DNA of 50,314 bases from Bacillota bacterium (GCA_030540195.1 JAUNWT010000007.1:1-50314), one strand, 5' to 3'. Counted from the stretch's first letter, positions 32,541 to 42,020 are shown. Translations and numbers: made by a program. The notes: a model not told the origin generated them from the letters alone.

Positions 32541-35310
32541 TTTGACCTCCTAATTCAATTTGATGATCTTCGTTATAGAAAATATCGTAATTACAAATGG
32601 CTTTATAATGACAAAAACGACAAGGATTGATATGCATATCAATCGTTGGATTATCACTACGTGTTGGATAAATACGAATATCTCCAGAAATCATTTGTTG
32701 GTAAAGACCTTGAATGTGTAAAGTGATTTCTTGTAAAAGAGTATTTAATTCATCATGACTAATAATTTTTGCGTTATTATAAGGACTACCATCTTTTTTT
32801 AGCTTGACTTGAATAACAGAACTTTCTTGTTCCATATCATGATCAATTTCTAAATACGTATCATCAACACTATAACCATCCATTTTATAAAGCTTAAAAA
32901 AGTTTTCAGGATCTTGTTTTTCTAAAATAGACACATCACTTTTAAGCATTCTTTTTTTCGTATTGAAGTATAAAACCGCACCTTTATCATAATTTTTATT
33001 TTTTGACAACATTTCTAAATAAATCAACATCTGCATATTAAATCCCAAACGTGCCAATTCTAAATTCAATTCTTTATTCGATGATTTATAATCAATGACT
33101 TTTAAATAATTTTGATAGAGATCTACCCGATCAATAAAGCCTTTTAATTCAATATCTTGAATTTGATCATAAACTCTTTCTTCACAAACCGATAATTCAA
33201 ATAAACCTCTTTGCATTTGTTTAGAAAGAACAAGAATGGTGTTATAAAGATCATCTTCCACAAGTTTTAAAAAGAATTGATTTTTTGGTAAAGTATATTT
33301 CTTTTGAAAATGTTCATTTAAATACTTTTGAATACATAAATGAATATCTTTTTTTAAATGATCGAAGTTCTTGGCTTGATTATTATTAAAATAAAAATAA
33401 TTCTTTTCTAAAACATAATGAACAAGGGTACCAATCTCATTACTTTGTATTTTAGAATCATTGATTTGATCGACTTTCAAGATATATTGTAAGTAATATT
33501 TATATGGACATTGATTATAAACTTCTAACTTACTCGCTGAAAGAGGATTATGTTGATAATCGATTTGTAGAGGTAGTACTTGATGATGGGATTGTTTATA
33601 CGTCAGTATTTGATGATTTAAAACAAGTAGATCTTCATCTTGATTTCCTCGTAAATAATAATCTTCTTTTAAAGCTTGATGAATAAGGTCATGCTTTTTA
33701 AAAGCAGGTATCTCAAAGAGTTTTGTTAGTTTTTTGATAATGGATGAAACAACCAAATCCCCACCATTTAAATCTCTCAAAGCATAACTTAAAACTATTT
33801 TTTCATGATGAGATGAAAAAAGATGTTTTAAATCATTTTGATGTTCTTTCAAGGCATCATAGGTCGTTGGATAATTGATGGCGAGTGCTTCTTGATTTAA
33901 AAGTAAATGCGTATTTTTAAATTCTTGAGGGATAATCGTTTCATTGAGTCCTAGACAATAGACATATTGAATTCCTAAAAGCTCACTATAGGGTTGATTA
34001 TAATTTAAAAGATAGATACTATCATAACTTTCTTTAATAAAATGATTCTTAGATGAAAACATTTCTTCAAGTAAATTCATATATTCTTTTAAAGAAAGAC
34101 TTTCGTTTCCTAATAAATCAATACTTGAAAGAAAAGCATAAACTTCTTCTGATTTATTAAAAGAGGCTTCTATGAAATTCCTTAAAGAAACGGAGAAAGT
34201 TGTAAGATCAACTCCTTGAATCTTTAATACAGCTTTTTTTAGATTATTATAAGCTTCATCATCAATAAAACCTTGTGATTTATATTTGTTTTTTAAATAA
34301 GAAACATATTGAAAATCTTGAAAACCTTGTAACTGATAAGAGCTTAAAGCATCAAGTAGATCTTCTTCTTTATGATTTAGAACATAACGTAAAAGCATTC
34401 TCACAGTTTGAAAAGTTTTATTAACAAGAGTTTCTTTTTTATTATAAGCAAAACCAAACTGATCAAGAATACGGCATAAGTGACGGTAATAATCTTCATT
34501 TGGATAATAGATTGCAAAATTACGTAAAGCATGATTTGAAAGCAACGTATTGATATCAAAAACCACTTGTTTGACTTCCTCTTGAATCGTTGATGCTTTT
34601 AAGAGTTGATAAGGATGTAAAAACGTACTTTTTTCTTGTAAAGAATCAAAGAGATGATTTGTGGCATAACCGGTATAATCATCTATTTTATTTTCTTGAT
34701 TGTCTTGATAAAGAAAGACATGACCAAATTGATCAAGTTTTTGGATGATTTCTTGATTTTTTGAAAATTTACTTTGATTGGTTAGAAAATAATAGTAATC
34801 TTGACATTTTTCATCAATTAACGAAAGAATAAGATCATGAACTAAGAAATGTTTTTGATCAAATTGTTGGTATAAATGAAAAAGTGTCTTGATTTTATTT
34901 TGTGAAAGACATGGTAAATCTTTATCGGTTTCTTTTAAAGAATAGAGATAAAAGTTTTTAAAGATTTCTAAAATCTCTTTAGCTGTTAAAACATGATTAA
35001 GACTATGATGAAATAAAGAAGAAGGATCTTCTTTATTGAGTTTCATGATTTCTAAGATATTTTCTAAATTGGTTTTTTGTTTAAAATCTTGATGATATTT
35101 TTGAAGAAGCTTTTGATAAAACGTTGAAAGCGTTATGATTTCAATATTAAAGAGTGCTTTTGTTTGTTTTAAAAAGATTTCTTCATAATATTTAGGATCA
35201 TCAACGATAATATAATGAATATCAAAAGGATTTTCTTTTGCAGATGTAAGACAATCATTGATGATTTGTTTCATTGTTGAACTATAGTGATTTGAGTTAT
35301 AAATATGCAT
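32527..35310 (-). CDS. addB: ATP-dependent helicase/deoxyribonuclease subunit B
   Basis: A 927-residue partner of AddA. The C-terminal RecB-type nuclease has GFIDRVDLYQNYLKVIDYKSS. The four iron-sulfur cysteines are in pattern: one in YNQCPYKYYLQY and three in CRFCHYKAIC. No Walker A is visible in the N-terminal region, which otherwise looks like a degenerate helicase fold, and it is shorter than Bacillus AddB (about 1166 residues). So it is an AddB with iron-sulfur cysteines but a RexB-like inactive ATP site. It heads the addB-addA-glycerate kinase unit. Confidence 0.9.
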   Translation of the reverse strand: MHIYNSNHYSSTMKQIINDCLTSAKENPFDIHYIIVDDPKYYEEIFLKQTKALFNIEIITLSTFYQKLLQKYHQDFKQKTNLENILEIMKLNKEDPSSLFHHSLNHVLTAKEILEIFKNFYLYSLKETDKDLPCLSQNKIKTLFHLYQQFDQKHFLVHDLILSLIDEKCQDYYYFLTNQSKFSKNQEIIQKLDQFGHVFLYQDNQENKIDDYTGYATNHLFDSLQEKSTFLHPYQLLKASTIQEEVKQVVFDINTLLSNHALRNFAIYYPNEDYYRHLCRILDQFGFAYNKKETLVNKTFQTVRMLLRYVLNHKEEDLLDALSSYQLQGFQDFQYVSYLKNKYKSQGFIDDEAYNNLKKAVLKIQGVDLTTFSVSLRNFIEASFNKSEEVYAFLSSIDLLGNESLSLKEYMNLLEEMFSSKNHFIKESYDSIYLLNYNQPYSELLGIQYVYCLGLNETIIPQEFKNTHLLLNQEALAINYPTTYDALKEHQNDLKHLFSSHHEKIVLSYALRDLNGGDLVVSSIIKKLTKLFEIPAFKKHDLIHQALKEDYYLRGNQDEDLLVLNHQILTYKQSHHQVLPLQIDYQHNPLSASKLEVYNQCPYKYYLQYILKVDQINDSKIQSNEIGTLVHYVLEKNYFYFNNNQAKNFDHLKKDIHLCIQKYLNEHFQKKYTLPKNQFFLKLVEDDLYNTILVLSKQMQRGLFELSVCEERVYDQIQDIELKGFIDRVDLYQNYLKVIDYKSSNKELNLELARLGFNMQMLIYLEMLSKNKNYDKGAVLYFNTKKRMLKSDVSILEKQDPENFFKLYKMDGYSVDDTYLEIDHDMEQESSVIQVKLKKDGSPYNNAKIISHDELNTLLQEITLHIQGLYQQMISGDIRIYPTRSDNPTIDMHINPCRFCHYKAICNYDIFYNEDHQIELGGQNEER

Positions 35311-35392
35311 AATGTCACCTCTTGCTTTATTTTATCATAGATAGCTTTAAATATTTAGTGAAAACCTTTATTAAAAGGATAAAATAGGGTGT

Positions 35393-35417
35393 TAAAAAAG
35401 AACTGCAGAGCAGTTCT
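35393..35417 (-). terminator. Terminator of nadE
   Basis: Arms AGAACTG (35399-35405) and CAGTTCT (35411-35417), five-base loop, and six T on the minus strand. The stem includes part of the nadE stop codon. Confidence 0.85.
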
Positions 35418-37320
35418 AAATTTTTTCCACTTCATCAAGCCATATTTGAACATTGGCATCACTTGGCATACGCCAATCTCCACGAGGGGATAAGGCAACC
35501 GAACCAACTTTTGGACCATCAGGAATACAGCTACGTTTAAATTGTTGGCTGAAGAAACGCCAGTAGAATAAGCGTAACCATTTTTTGATCGTTTCTTTAT
35601 CGTACTTGTCTTTAAAGGCAAGTTTTGTCTTTTTGTAAAGTTTACGTGGTTCATCACCAAAACGCACCATATGATAAATAAAGAAATCATGAAGTTCATA
35701 AGGACCTACGATATCTTCTGTTTTTTGAACGATTTTATCATCTTCTTGAGGAAGAAGTTCAGGAGATACAGGGGTATCTAAAACATCTTGTAAAATTGTT
35801 TCAAGAACTTGTCCTTGATAAAGCGATGAAACATAATCAACAAGATAACGAACAAGTGTTTTTGGAACAGAAACGTTTACGGCATACATTGACATATGAT
35901 CTCCATTATATGTCGACCAACCTAAAGCCACTTCACTTAAATCACCGGTTCCAATTACAAGTCCACCAATTTGATTAGCTTTATTCATTAAGATTTCTGT
36001 ACGTTCACGGGCTTGAACATTTTCATAAGTAACATCATGAACATTTTCATCTTGATCAATGTTTTTAAATTGCATTCTTACTACATCAGCGATATTAACA
36101 GTTTGACTTGTAACACCTAATTCTTCCATAAGACCTAAAGCGTTATTTTTTGTACGCGATGTTGTGCCAAAACATGGCATAGTAATCGCATAGATATTCT
36201 TTTTATCATAACCAAGTTTGTCAAAAGCCATGACACACACAAGAAGGGCAAGGGTTGAATCTAAGCCACCAGAAATACCAATAACAACTTTATCAATATG
36301 TGTTGCTTTAAGTCTTTGCATTAAACCTCGTGTTTGAATTTCAAATACTTCTTTACAACGTAATTCTCTTAATTTTGGATTACTTGGTACAAAAGGATGA
36401 GGATCGTAATAATGATTTGTTTCGATATCAATCAAATCCATATCAAAATAGACATAATCATAGTCATGATGTGATTGATAAGTTGTCATTTTTCTTCTTT
36501 CACTAACAAGCTTTTCTACATCTAAATCTCCATAAATGATTTCAGCATCAAAGCCAGTACTTTCATTTACAATCGTTCCATTTTCACAAATTAAATGATG
36601 ACCAGAGAAAACCACATCCGTTGTACTTTCACCACTTCCTGCATTACTATAAACATAACCAGAAACAAGTTTTGCAGATTGCATTGAAACAAGGTTTCGA
36701 CGGTAATCTTTTTTAGCTGTTAATTCATTACTTGCAGATGTATTACAAATAACAGTTGCCCCATTTAAAGCAAGTTCATTACTTGGCGCATTAGGAAGCC
36801 ATAAATCTTCACAAATTTCGACTCCTAAAGTAAAACTTGGTAGATTTTGACAAGCAAAAACCACTTTACGTCCAAATAAAACGATTTGTCCAAAGAGTTC
36901 AATTTCAATATTATCTTCAAAACAAGGTGTAAAACGTCTTCCTTCGTAATATTCATTATAGTTTGGAATATGATATTTAGGGACGATTCCTAAAATATTT
37001 CCATCATATAAAACTGCAGAAACATTATATAAATTGTTTTGATAATGGAAAGGTAAACCAATAACAACAATTTGTTGGTGTCCTTTTGTATCTTTCATGA
37101 TTTCTTCTAATTGAACAAGACATTCATTTAAAAGACGATTTTGTAAGAAAAGATCTTCTAACGTATACCCACTTAAAACAAGCTCAGGGAAAACAACCAC
37201 TTGCGCTTTCTTTTCACGGGTTTCTTTTAAGACTTTTTTGATTTCACTAGCATTATGTTTTACATTGCCAATAAGTGTATCAATCGATGCACTAGCAACT
37301 CTTATATATCCATCTTTCAT
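35416..37320 (-). CDS. nadE: Glutamine-dependent NAD+ synthetase
   Basis: A 634-residue two-domain enzyme amidating nicotinate adenine dinucleotide. The N-terminal nitrilase-type glutaminase (about 1-270) shows the Glu-Lys-Cys triad in VVFPELVLSGY, VPKYHIPNYNEYYE and GVEICEDLWLP. The C-terminal synthetase (about 330-634) has the P-loop GISGGLDSTLAL, TGDLSEVALGWSTYNGDHMSMYAVN and a Lys/Arg-rich end (FKRSCIPDGPKVG). It forms its own ammonia through a tunnel. It is transcribed alone, divergently from the ZIP transporter. Confidence 0.96.
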   Translation of the reverse strand: MKDGYIRVASASIDTLIGNVKHNASEIKKVLKETREKKAQVVVFPELVLSGYTLEDLFLQNRLLNECLVQLEEIMKDTKGHQQIVVIGLPFHYQNNLYNVSAVLYDGNILGIVPKYHIPNYNEYYEGRRFTPCFEDNIEIELFGQIVLFGRKVVFACQNLPSFTLGVEICEDLWLPNAPSNELALNGATVICNTSASNELTAKKDYRRNLVSMQSAKLVSGYVYSNAGSGESTTDVVFSGHHLICENGTIVNESTGFDAEIIYGDLDVEKLVSERRKMTTYQSHHDYDYVYFDMDLIDIETNHYYDPHPFVPSNPKLRELRCKEVFEIQTRGLMQRLKATHIDKVVIGISGGLDSTLALLVCVMAFDKLGYDKKNIYAITMPCFGTTSRTKNNALGLMEELGVTSQTVNIADVVRMQFKNIDQDENVHDVTYENVQARERTEILMNKANQIGGLVIGTGDLSEVALGWSTYNGDHMSMYAVNVSVPKTLVRYLVDYVSSLYQGQVLETILQDVLDTPVSPELLPQEDDKIVQKTEDIVGPYELHDFFIYHMVRFGDEPRKLYKKTKLAFKDKYDKETIKKWLRLFYWRFFSQQFKRSCIPDGPKVGSVALSPRGDWRMPSDANVQIWLDEVEKI

Positions 37321-37341
37321 AAAATTCCTCCATTTGACCCT

Positions 37342-37350
37342 ATTATAACA
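37342..37350 (-). promoter_or_regulatory. Extended -10 promoter of nadE
   Basis: TGTTATAAT on the minus strand, 21 bases before the nadE start codon. No good -35. Confidence 0.65.
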
Positions 37351-37398
37351 AAAACATAATTATTTTAGCATATCATTATGCAAAATATTCAAAATCTT

Positions 37399-37404
37399 TA
37401 TAAT
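37399..37404 (+). promoter_or_regulatory. -10 element of the ZIP transporter gene
   Basis: Perfect TATAAT 19 bases before the start codon; the -35 region (TTATGC, 37376-37381) is weak and lies in an inverted repeat GCATA/TATGC (37368-37372, 37377-37381), a possible regulator site. Confidence 0.5.
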
Positions 37405-37423
37405 AAAAGAAAAGGAGAGATTT

Positions 37424-38209
37424 ATGAATACAATACTTTATCCATTACTTGGAACTTTATTTACCTTTTTAATGACAGCTTTAGGAAGTGCACTTGTCTT
37501 TTTCTTTAAAGATGAGGTCAAATCCTTTTATCAACAACTCTTTTTAGGGTTTGCGGCAGGAATTATGATTGCTGCCTCTGTTTGGTCGTTACTGATTCCT
37601 TCTCAGGAAATGGCTGAGGCAAATGGACAAAACAGTGCGCTTATTTTAGGCGGTGGTTTTATTGTTGGAGCGCTCTTTTTACTTTTTTTAGATCATGTGA
37701 TTCCTCACCAACACTTAAATGAAGATAAACCTGAAGGGCCAAAAAGTATGTTAGGAAAAAATACGATGCTTGTTTTAGCGGTAACTCTTCATAATATTCC
37801 TGAAGGTTTTGCGGTAGGCTTGACTTTTGCGATTGCGGCAAGCAATTCAAGTATTACCCTTGCTTCTGCTTTTGCCTTAGCACTAGGAATTGGGCTTCAA
37901 AACTTACCAGAAGGTGCAGCTATCTCGCTTCCTTTAAAACAAGGAGGAATGTCACGTACAAAGGCTTTTGTTTATGGAAGTCTTTCAGGAATTGTTGAAC
38001 CCATTGCTGGGGTCATTGCAGGATTTACGATACATATTATGCAAACCATTTTGCCTGTTTGTTTATCTTTTGCGGCAGGGGCAATGATGTATGTCGTGGT
38101 AGAAGAACTCATTCCTGAAGCACAACTTGGTAAACATAGTCATGTTGGAACTTTTGGGGTTTTAAGTGGTTTTGTGATCATGATGTTGATGGATATTTTT
38201 TTAGGATAA
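37424..38209 (+). CDS. ZIP family divalent metal transporter
   Basis: A 261-residue, about eight-helix membrane protein. Metal-binding helices carry HNIPEGFAVGLTF and QNLPEGAAISLPL, the two signatures of ZIP carriers, with VEELIPEAQLGKHSH near the end. There is a hydrophilic loop with His (DHVIPHQHLNEDKPEG). It should import Zn2+ or related metals. AAGGAGAG precedes the ATG. A 71-residue membrane protein follows 12 bases later in the same unit. Confidence 0.94.
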   Translation: MNTILYPLLGTLFTFLMTALGSALVFFFKDEVKSFYQQLFLGFAAGIMIAASVWSLLIPSQEMAEANGQNSALILGGGFIVGALFLLFLDHVIPHQHLNEDKPEGPKSMLGKNTMLVLAVTLHNIPEGFAVGLTFAIAASNSSITLASAFALALGIGLQNLPEGAAISLPLKQGGMSRTKAFVYGSLSGIVEPIAGVIAGFTIHIMQTILPVCLSFAAGAMMYVVVEELIPEAQLGKHSHVGTFGVLSGFVIMMLMDIFLG

Positions 38210-38221
38210 GAGGGGATTACA

Positions 38222-38437
38222 ATGTTTTATTTTCTATTTATGATTTTGATGTTTTATATTTTTGGAAAATTATTTTTCTTTGGTTTAAAGGCAGCTTGGG
38301 GACTTTCAAAATTTGTCTTAACGATTATTTTATTGCCAATTACCTTAATGGTGATGGTTTCAGCTGGTTTACTTTATCTTGCCTTTATTTTATTGATTGT
38401 TGTAGGAATTATGAGCTTTTTTAAAACAAATATCTAA
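38222..38437 (+). CDS. 71-residue membrane protein, unknown function
   Basis: Almost wholly hydrophobic, with two or three membrane segments (about 2-22, 33-50 and 51-66) and few charges. It follows the ZIP gene closely and is likely cotranscribed. I do not recognise a family. Confidence 0.65.
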   Translation: MFYFLFMILMFYIFGKLFFFGLKAAWGLSKFVLTIILLPITLMVMVSAGLLYLAFILLIVVGIMSFFKTNI

Positions 38438-38438
38438 A

Positions 38439-38457
38439 TGTCAACTATCAGTTGACA
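38439..38457 (+). promoter_or_regulatory. Palindrome upstream of the XRE regulator gene
   Basis: Perfect arms TGTCAACT (38439-38446) and AGTTGACA (38450-38457), spacer ATC, 66 bases before the regulator start. It has no following T run, so it is not a terminator; an operator is more likely. TTGACA in the right arm could be a -35, though no good -10 follows at the right distance. Confidence 0.6.
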
Positions 38458-38523
38458 AAACGAAAAGTAGAGTTGGTAGTGCTTTTTGAATAATTAGTCT
38501 ATGATAGAAACAGGAGGGAAGTT

Positions 38524-39487
38524 ATGAACTTATCAGAAAAAATAATGACATTAAGAAAAAAACAAGGATGGTCACAAGAAGAATTGGCGAGTCGTTTGAA
38601 CATCTCAAGACAGTCCGTCTCGAAATGGGAATCTGGTCAATCACTACCTGATATCGATAAGATTATTTTACTTAGCCAATTGTTTCAAGTAACGACAGAT
38701 TATCTTTTATTAGATCAAGAAAATGAAGAACACACACAAACTGGAAATTTATTTATCTTTAGTACAAGTACAAGAATATTTAGCTCTTAGAAAACAATCA
38801 TCTTTAAAAATTGCCTTCGCTACTTTTTTATGTGTGATTTCGCCAATACCGTTAATTGGACTTTCAACATTAAGTCAATATCAACAATTTCATATAACAG
38901 AAAATTTAGCCATAAGTATAGGACTTAGTTTTTTAATTATTTGTATCACAATTGCGGTCATTCTTTTTTGTTTATGTGCTTTTAAAGTAAAAAAATATGA
39001 ATTTTTAGAAAAAGATGATTTTTCTCTTGAAAATGGTGTTAAAGAATATGTTTTTAAAGAAAAAGAGTCTTATCAAGATTACTATCATCGCTATCAAATT
39101 ATAGGAATTGCCTTATGTATTTTATCTGTTTTACCTATTTTTATCTTTTTAAATTATGAGTTTTTAGAAAGTATTGCAGTATGTATTTTATTATTCTTTG
39201 TAAGTATTGGTTGTTTTTTTCTTGTTTTAGCGGGAACGTATCAAAATGCTTTAGATAAGATTCTACAAATAGGGGATTATACACCCAAACAAAAAAAGAA
39301 TAATCTTTTAAAATCAAAAATCAGTACCATTTATTGGCTTGTTGTGACCGCTATTTTTCTTTATTATACCTTTGGTAAAAATGGTAATGGACAAATGCAA
39401 TATAGTTGGATTATTTGGGCCATTGCAGGTGTTTTATTTGGTGTTGTGATGATTGTTATAGATTTAATCAATAAAAGAAGGAATTAA
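38524..39487 (+). pseudogene. XRE family regulator with C-terminal membrane domain, frameshifted
   Basis: The first frame (38524-38790) encodes a clear HTH: MNLSEKIMTLRKKQGWSQEELASRLNISRQSVSKWESGQSLPDIDKIILLSQLF, then DYLLLDQENEE. The second frame (to 39487) continues in register with VQVQEYLALRKQSSLKIAFATFLCVISPIPL and several membrane segments. Homologues are single proteins joining these parts. The switch lies at a four-unit AC repeat (38730-38737); one extra AC, or loss of one base, would restore one frame of about 320 residues. It may be a pseudogene, a phase-variable gene or a sequencing error. As it stands, an 88-residue DNA-binding fragment could still be made. Confidence 0.8.
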
Positions 39488-39488
39488 G

Positions 39489-40072
39489 ATGCAAACAATA
39501 GGATTGATTATTTTATTTGTTTTCTATCTTTGTTATTTCATGAAGATGTTTCAACAAAGAAAACAAGGAATACAAACAGATCATATGGAAAAGGAAAGCA
39601 AGGTATCCAAAAGAAAATAGAAATACTTATGAAAACGGCGACAATTTTTACATTTATCGTAGAAATCATCAGTATTTATTTCAATACCACAATGTTTCCC
39701 ATGATTATTAGAATAATAGGAGTGGTACTAGGAATATGTGGGGATATTATTTTTATCATTTCTGTTTTAACGATGAAAGAAAGCTGGCGTGCTGGAGTAA
39801 GTTATGAAGAAAAAACAGATTTGATTACAAGTGGTATTTATCAAATCAGTCGAAATCCTGCCTTTTTAGGCTTTGATCTTGTTTATGTAGGAATTGGTTT
39901 TATGTTTTTTAATTTCTATTTAGGTGTTCTTTCATTTTTAGCGATGATTATGTTTCATCTTCAAATTAAATATGTAGAAGAACCTTTTTTAAAACAAGAA
40001 TTCAAAGAACAATACTTTCAATATTATCAACAAGTTAATCGTTATATAGGAAAAAGGACAAGTTTTAAATGA
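39489..40072 (+). pseudogene. Isoprenylcysteine carboxyl methyltransferase-like membrane protein, frameshifted
   Basis: From ATG 39489 the frame reads MQTIGLIILFVFYLCYFMKM...GIQTDHM, then hits a stop at about 39618. The other frame takes over with GKGKQGIQKKIEILMK and the methyltransferase part: membrane helices, SGIYQISRNPAFLGFDLVYVGIGF, and EEPFLKQEFKEQYFQYYQQVNRYI. One extra G at GG 39587-39588 (HM-GKGKQG) would join them into one protein of about 194 residues. It follows the broken XRE gene by one base, so two neighbouring genes in one operon carry frameshifts. Confidence 0.78.
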
Positions 40073-40080
40073 CTTGTCCT
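40051..40080. terminator. Hairpin between the methyltransferase-like and GNAT genes
   Basis: AGGACAAGT (40055-40063) and ACTTGTCCT (40072-40080), loop of eight. Good T run (five) in the leftward direction, so mainly the terminator of the MATE-GNAT operon; weak rightward. Confidence 0.75.
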
Positions 40081-40662
40081 TTATACATTTTCTTCAATAA
40101 AATGTTCATATTGATTCCAATATTTTTGATAAATACGTTTCTTTCCATCAAGGTTTATTTGATACATTCTAAAAATAACAGGAATATTTTTAGGCATGAC
40201 GACTTCTTTATAGGAATAACAGTAATGCATCCCTATTTTTTTCATAACATTGCCACTATGGATATTTTTTATATCATGGGTAGCTGTAATGTAACAAATC
40301 CCATCTTTTTTTGCATGTTTTATTACAGCTTCAGCTGCTTCACTGACAATACCTTGATGCCAATATTCTTTTTTTAGACCATAGCCTAAATCATGACTTT
40401 CATCTAAATCAATATTGACATAACCAATTGGAAGATTGTTTTCTTTTAAACAAATAGCATAAGCGTATCCTTGTTCTTTTTGATAAATAGAAACATATCT
40501 TTCTTGATAGAAGATTTTGGCTTCTTCTAGATTCTTTAATGGAAACCAAGGGAGAAAACGATTGACTTCTTTATCAGAAAGGATTTCATACAAAGCTTCT
40601 ATGTCATTTTCATTAAATTTTCTTAAAATGAGTCTTTGTGTTTTTAAAGTTGGGGTATTCAT
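40081..40662 (-). CDS. GNAT family N-acetyltransferase (RimJ/RimL-like)
   Basis: A 193-residue acetyltransferase beginning LKTQRLILRKFNENDIEALYEILSD, the usual start of the RimJ/RimL-type group. It has GYGLKKEYWHQGIVSEAAEAVIKHA (acetyl-CoA site) and NVMKKIGM. Substrate unknown. It overlaps the MATE gene by ATGA and is the third gene of marR-MATE-GNAT. Its place suggests a detoxifying partner to the pump. Confidence 0.9.
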   Translation of the reverse strand: MNTPTLKTQRLILRKFNENDIEALYEILSDKEVNRFLPWFPLKNLEEAKIFYQERYVSIYQKEQGYAYAICLKENNLPIGYVNIDLDESHDLGYGLKKEYWHQGIVSEAAEAVIKHAKKDGICYITATHDIKNIHSGNVMKKIGMHYCYSYKEVVMPKNIPVIFRMYQINLDGKKRIYQKYWNQYEHFIEENV

Positions 40663-42020
40663 ACAGCCTCCTTACATTTTTGTTGAAGTTTTCTACCAAT
40701 AGTCAACCACATAGTAATATAACAAGCGCCTCCACCAATAAAGTTACTGATAGCTTCGGCAATAAAGACACCATTAATACCAATAAATTTTGGTAAGATA
40801 ACAGTTAATGGGGCAACAATGATTACTTTTCTAAAAATTGAAAAGAAAATGGCTTGTTTTGATTTTCCTAAACCAACGGCAGCGGATTGTCCGACCATTT
40901 GGAAAGTCATCATAAAGAATCCAAAGAAATAAAGATGTAAAGAAGTCACGCCATGGCTAATGATCTCTTGATTATGCGTAAAGATTTGAATAAAAAATTC
41001 AGGGAATAGGGTAATGGCAAGCCATATCACAAACATCATTATAAAAGAAACAATTGTGACAAACTTAATTCCTGATAAAACACGTTTATATTCCTTTGCT
41101 CCATAGTTATATCCTAATACGGGTTGACAGGCATTTGCCATTCCTTGACCGGGTAATTGAGCAATTTCACGAATGGAATTGATAATTGTCATGATAGCAA
41201 TATAAAGATCTCCCCCATAAGTTTGTAAAGTAGAATTACAAACAATTGTGACAATAGAATTAGTAATACCCATCATAAAACCAGCAGTTCCAAGTGAAAA
41301 AATACGTTTTACATAATAGAAATTAAGTTTAAAATATTTCTTTTTAAGTTTTAAAATAGTTTTTTTACCTGTTAAAAATTGTAAGGTCCATAAAGCAGAA
41401 ATACCTTGTGAAATAATAGTTGCAATCGCTGCACCTTTAACATTCATATGTAAAACAAAGATAAATAGAGGATCTAAAATAATATTCAAAACAGCACCAA
41501 TAAGAACTGTCATCATTCCTACTTTCGCAAAACCTTGACTATTAATAAAACTATTCATCCCTAAACTTACTAAAACAAAAATTGTCCCAATTAAATAGAT
41601 TGATAAATAATCTAAAGCATAACTAATAGTATGTTTACTAGCACCAAAAGCCCATAAGATATCTTCTCTAAAAATAAAACCAATAACAGTAAGCAAAATT
41701 CCAAAAATGACAAGCAATGAAAAAGAATTACCCATAATTTCTTCTGCTTCGTCATTTTTACCTTGACCTCTTGCAATTGAACAAAGAGGGGAACCACCCA
41801 TGCCAAAAAGATTCGCAAAAGCCATGACAATAGAAATAATTGGTAAACAGATTCCTAGACCACCCATGGCAAGGGTGGCTACATGGGGAATACGTCCAAT
41901 ATAAATACGATCGATGACATTGTATAAAACATTAATGAGTTGAGCGACAATCATTGGCCCAGCAATGGACATAATATGTTTAGGAATACTTCCTATCGCA
42001 AAGTTATTTTGTGTTTCCAT
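40659..42020 (-). CDS. MATE family efflux transporter
   Basis: A 453-residue, twelve-span transporter. It has the N-terminal IMSIAGPMIVAQLINVLYNVIDRIYIGRIPHVATLAMGGLGI and the second-half GQGMANACQPVLGYNYGAKEYKRVLSGIK. It belongs to the same broad MepA-like branch as the other MATE gene here (21515-22864). AGGAGG precedes the start, which lies 17 bases inside the end of the marR gene. Cotranscribed with that regulator and a GNAT enzyme. Confidence 0.93.
   Translation of the reverse strand: METQNNFAIGSIPKHIMSIAGPMIVAQLINVLYNVIDRIYIGRIPHVATLAMGGLGICLPIISIVMAFANLFGMGGSPLCSIARGQGKNDEAEEIMGNSFSLLVIFGILLTVIGFIFREDILWAFGASKHTISYALDYLSIYLIGTIFVLVSLGMNSFINSQGFAKVGMMTVLIGAVLNIILDPLFIFVLHMNVKGAAIATIISQGISALWTLQFLTGKKTILKLKKKYFKLNFYYVKRIFSLGTAGFMMGITNSIVTIVCNSTLQTYGGDLYIAIMTIINSIREIAQLPGQGMANACQPVLGYNYGAKEYKRVLSGIKFVTIVSFIMMFVIWLAITLFPEFFIQIFTHNQEIISHGVTSLHLYFFGFFMMTFQMVGQSAAVGLGKSKQAIFFSIFRKVIIVAPLTVILPKFIGINGVFIAEAISNFIGGGACYITMWLTIGRKLQQKCKEAV

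Noticed and set aside
35355-35699. Leftward 114-residue frame at the end of nadE
   Set aside because: It is an alternative frame of the same strand within nadE; the nadE frame continues with conserved family residues to its own stop.
40069-40377. Rightward 102-residue frame after the methyltransferase-like gene
   Set aside because: It lies antisense to a well-supported GNAT gene, starts in a terminator stem and is only Phe/Ile-rich noise.
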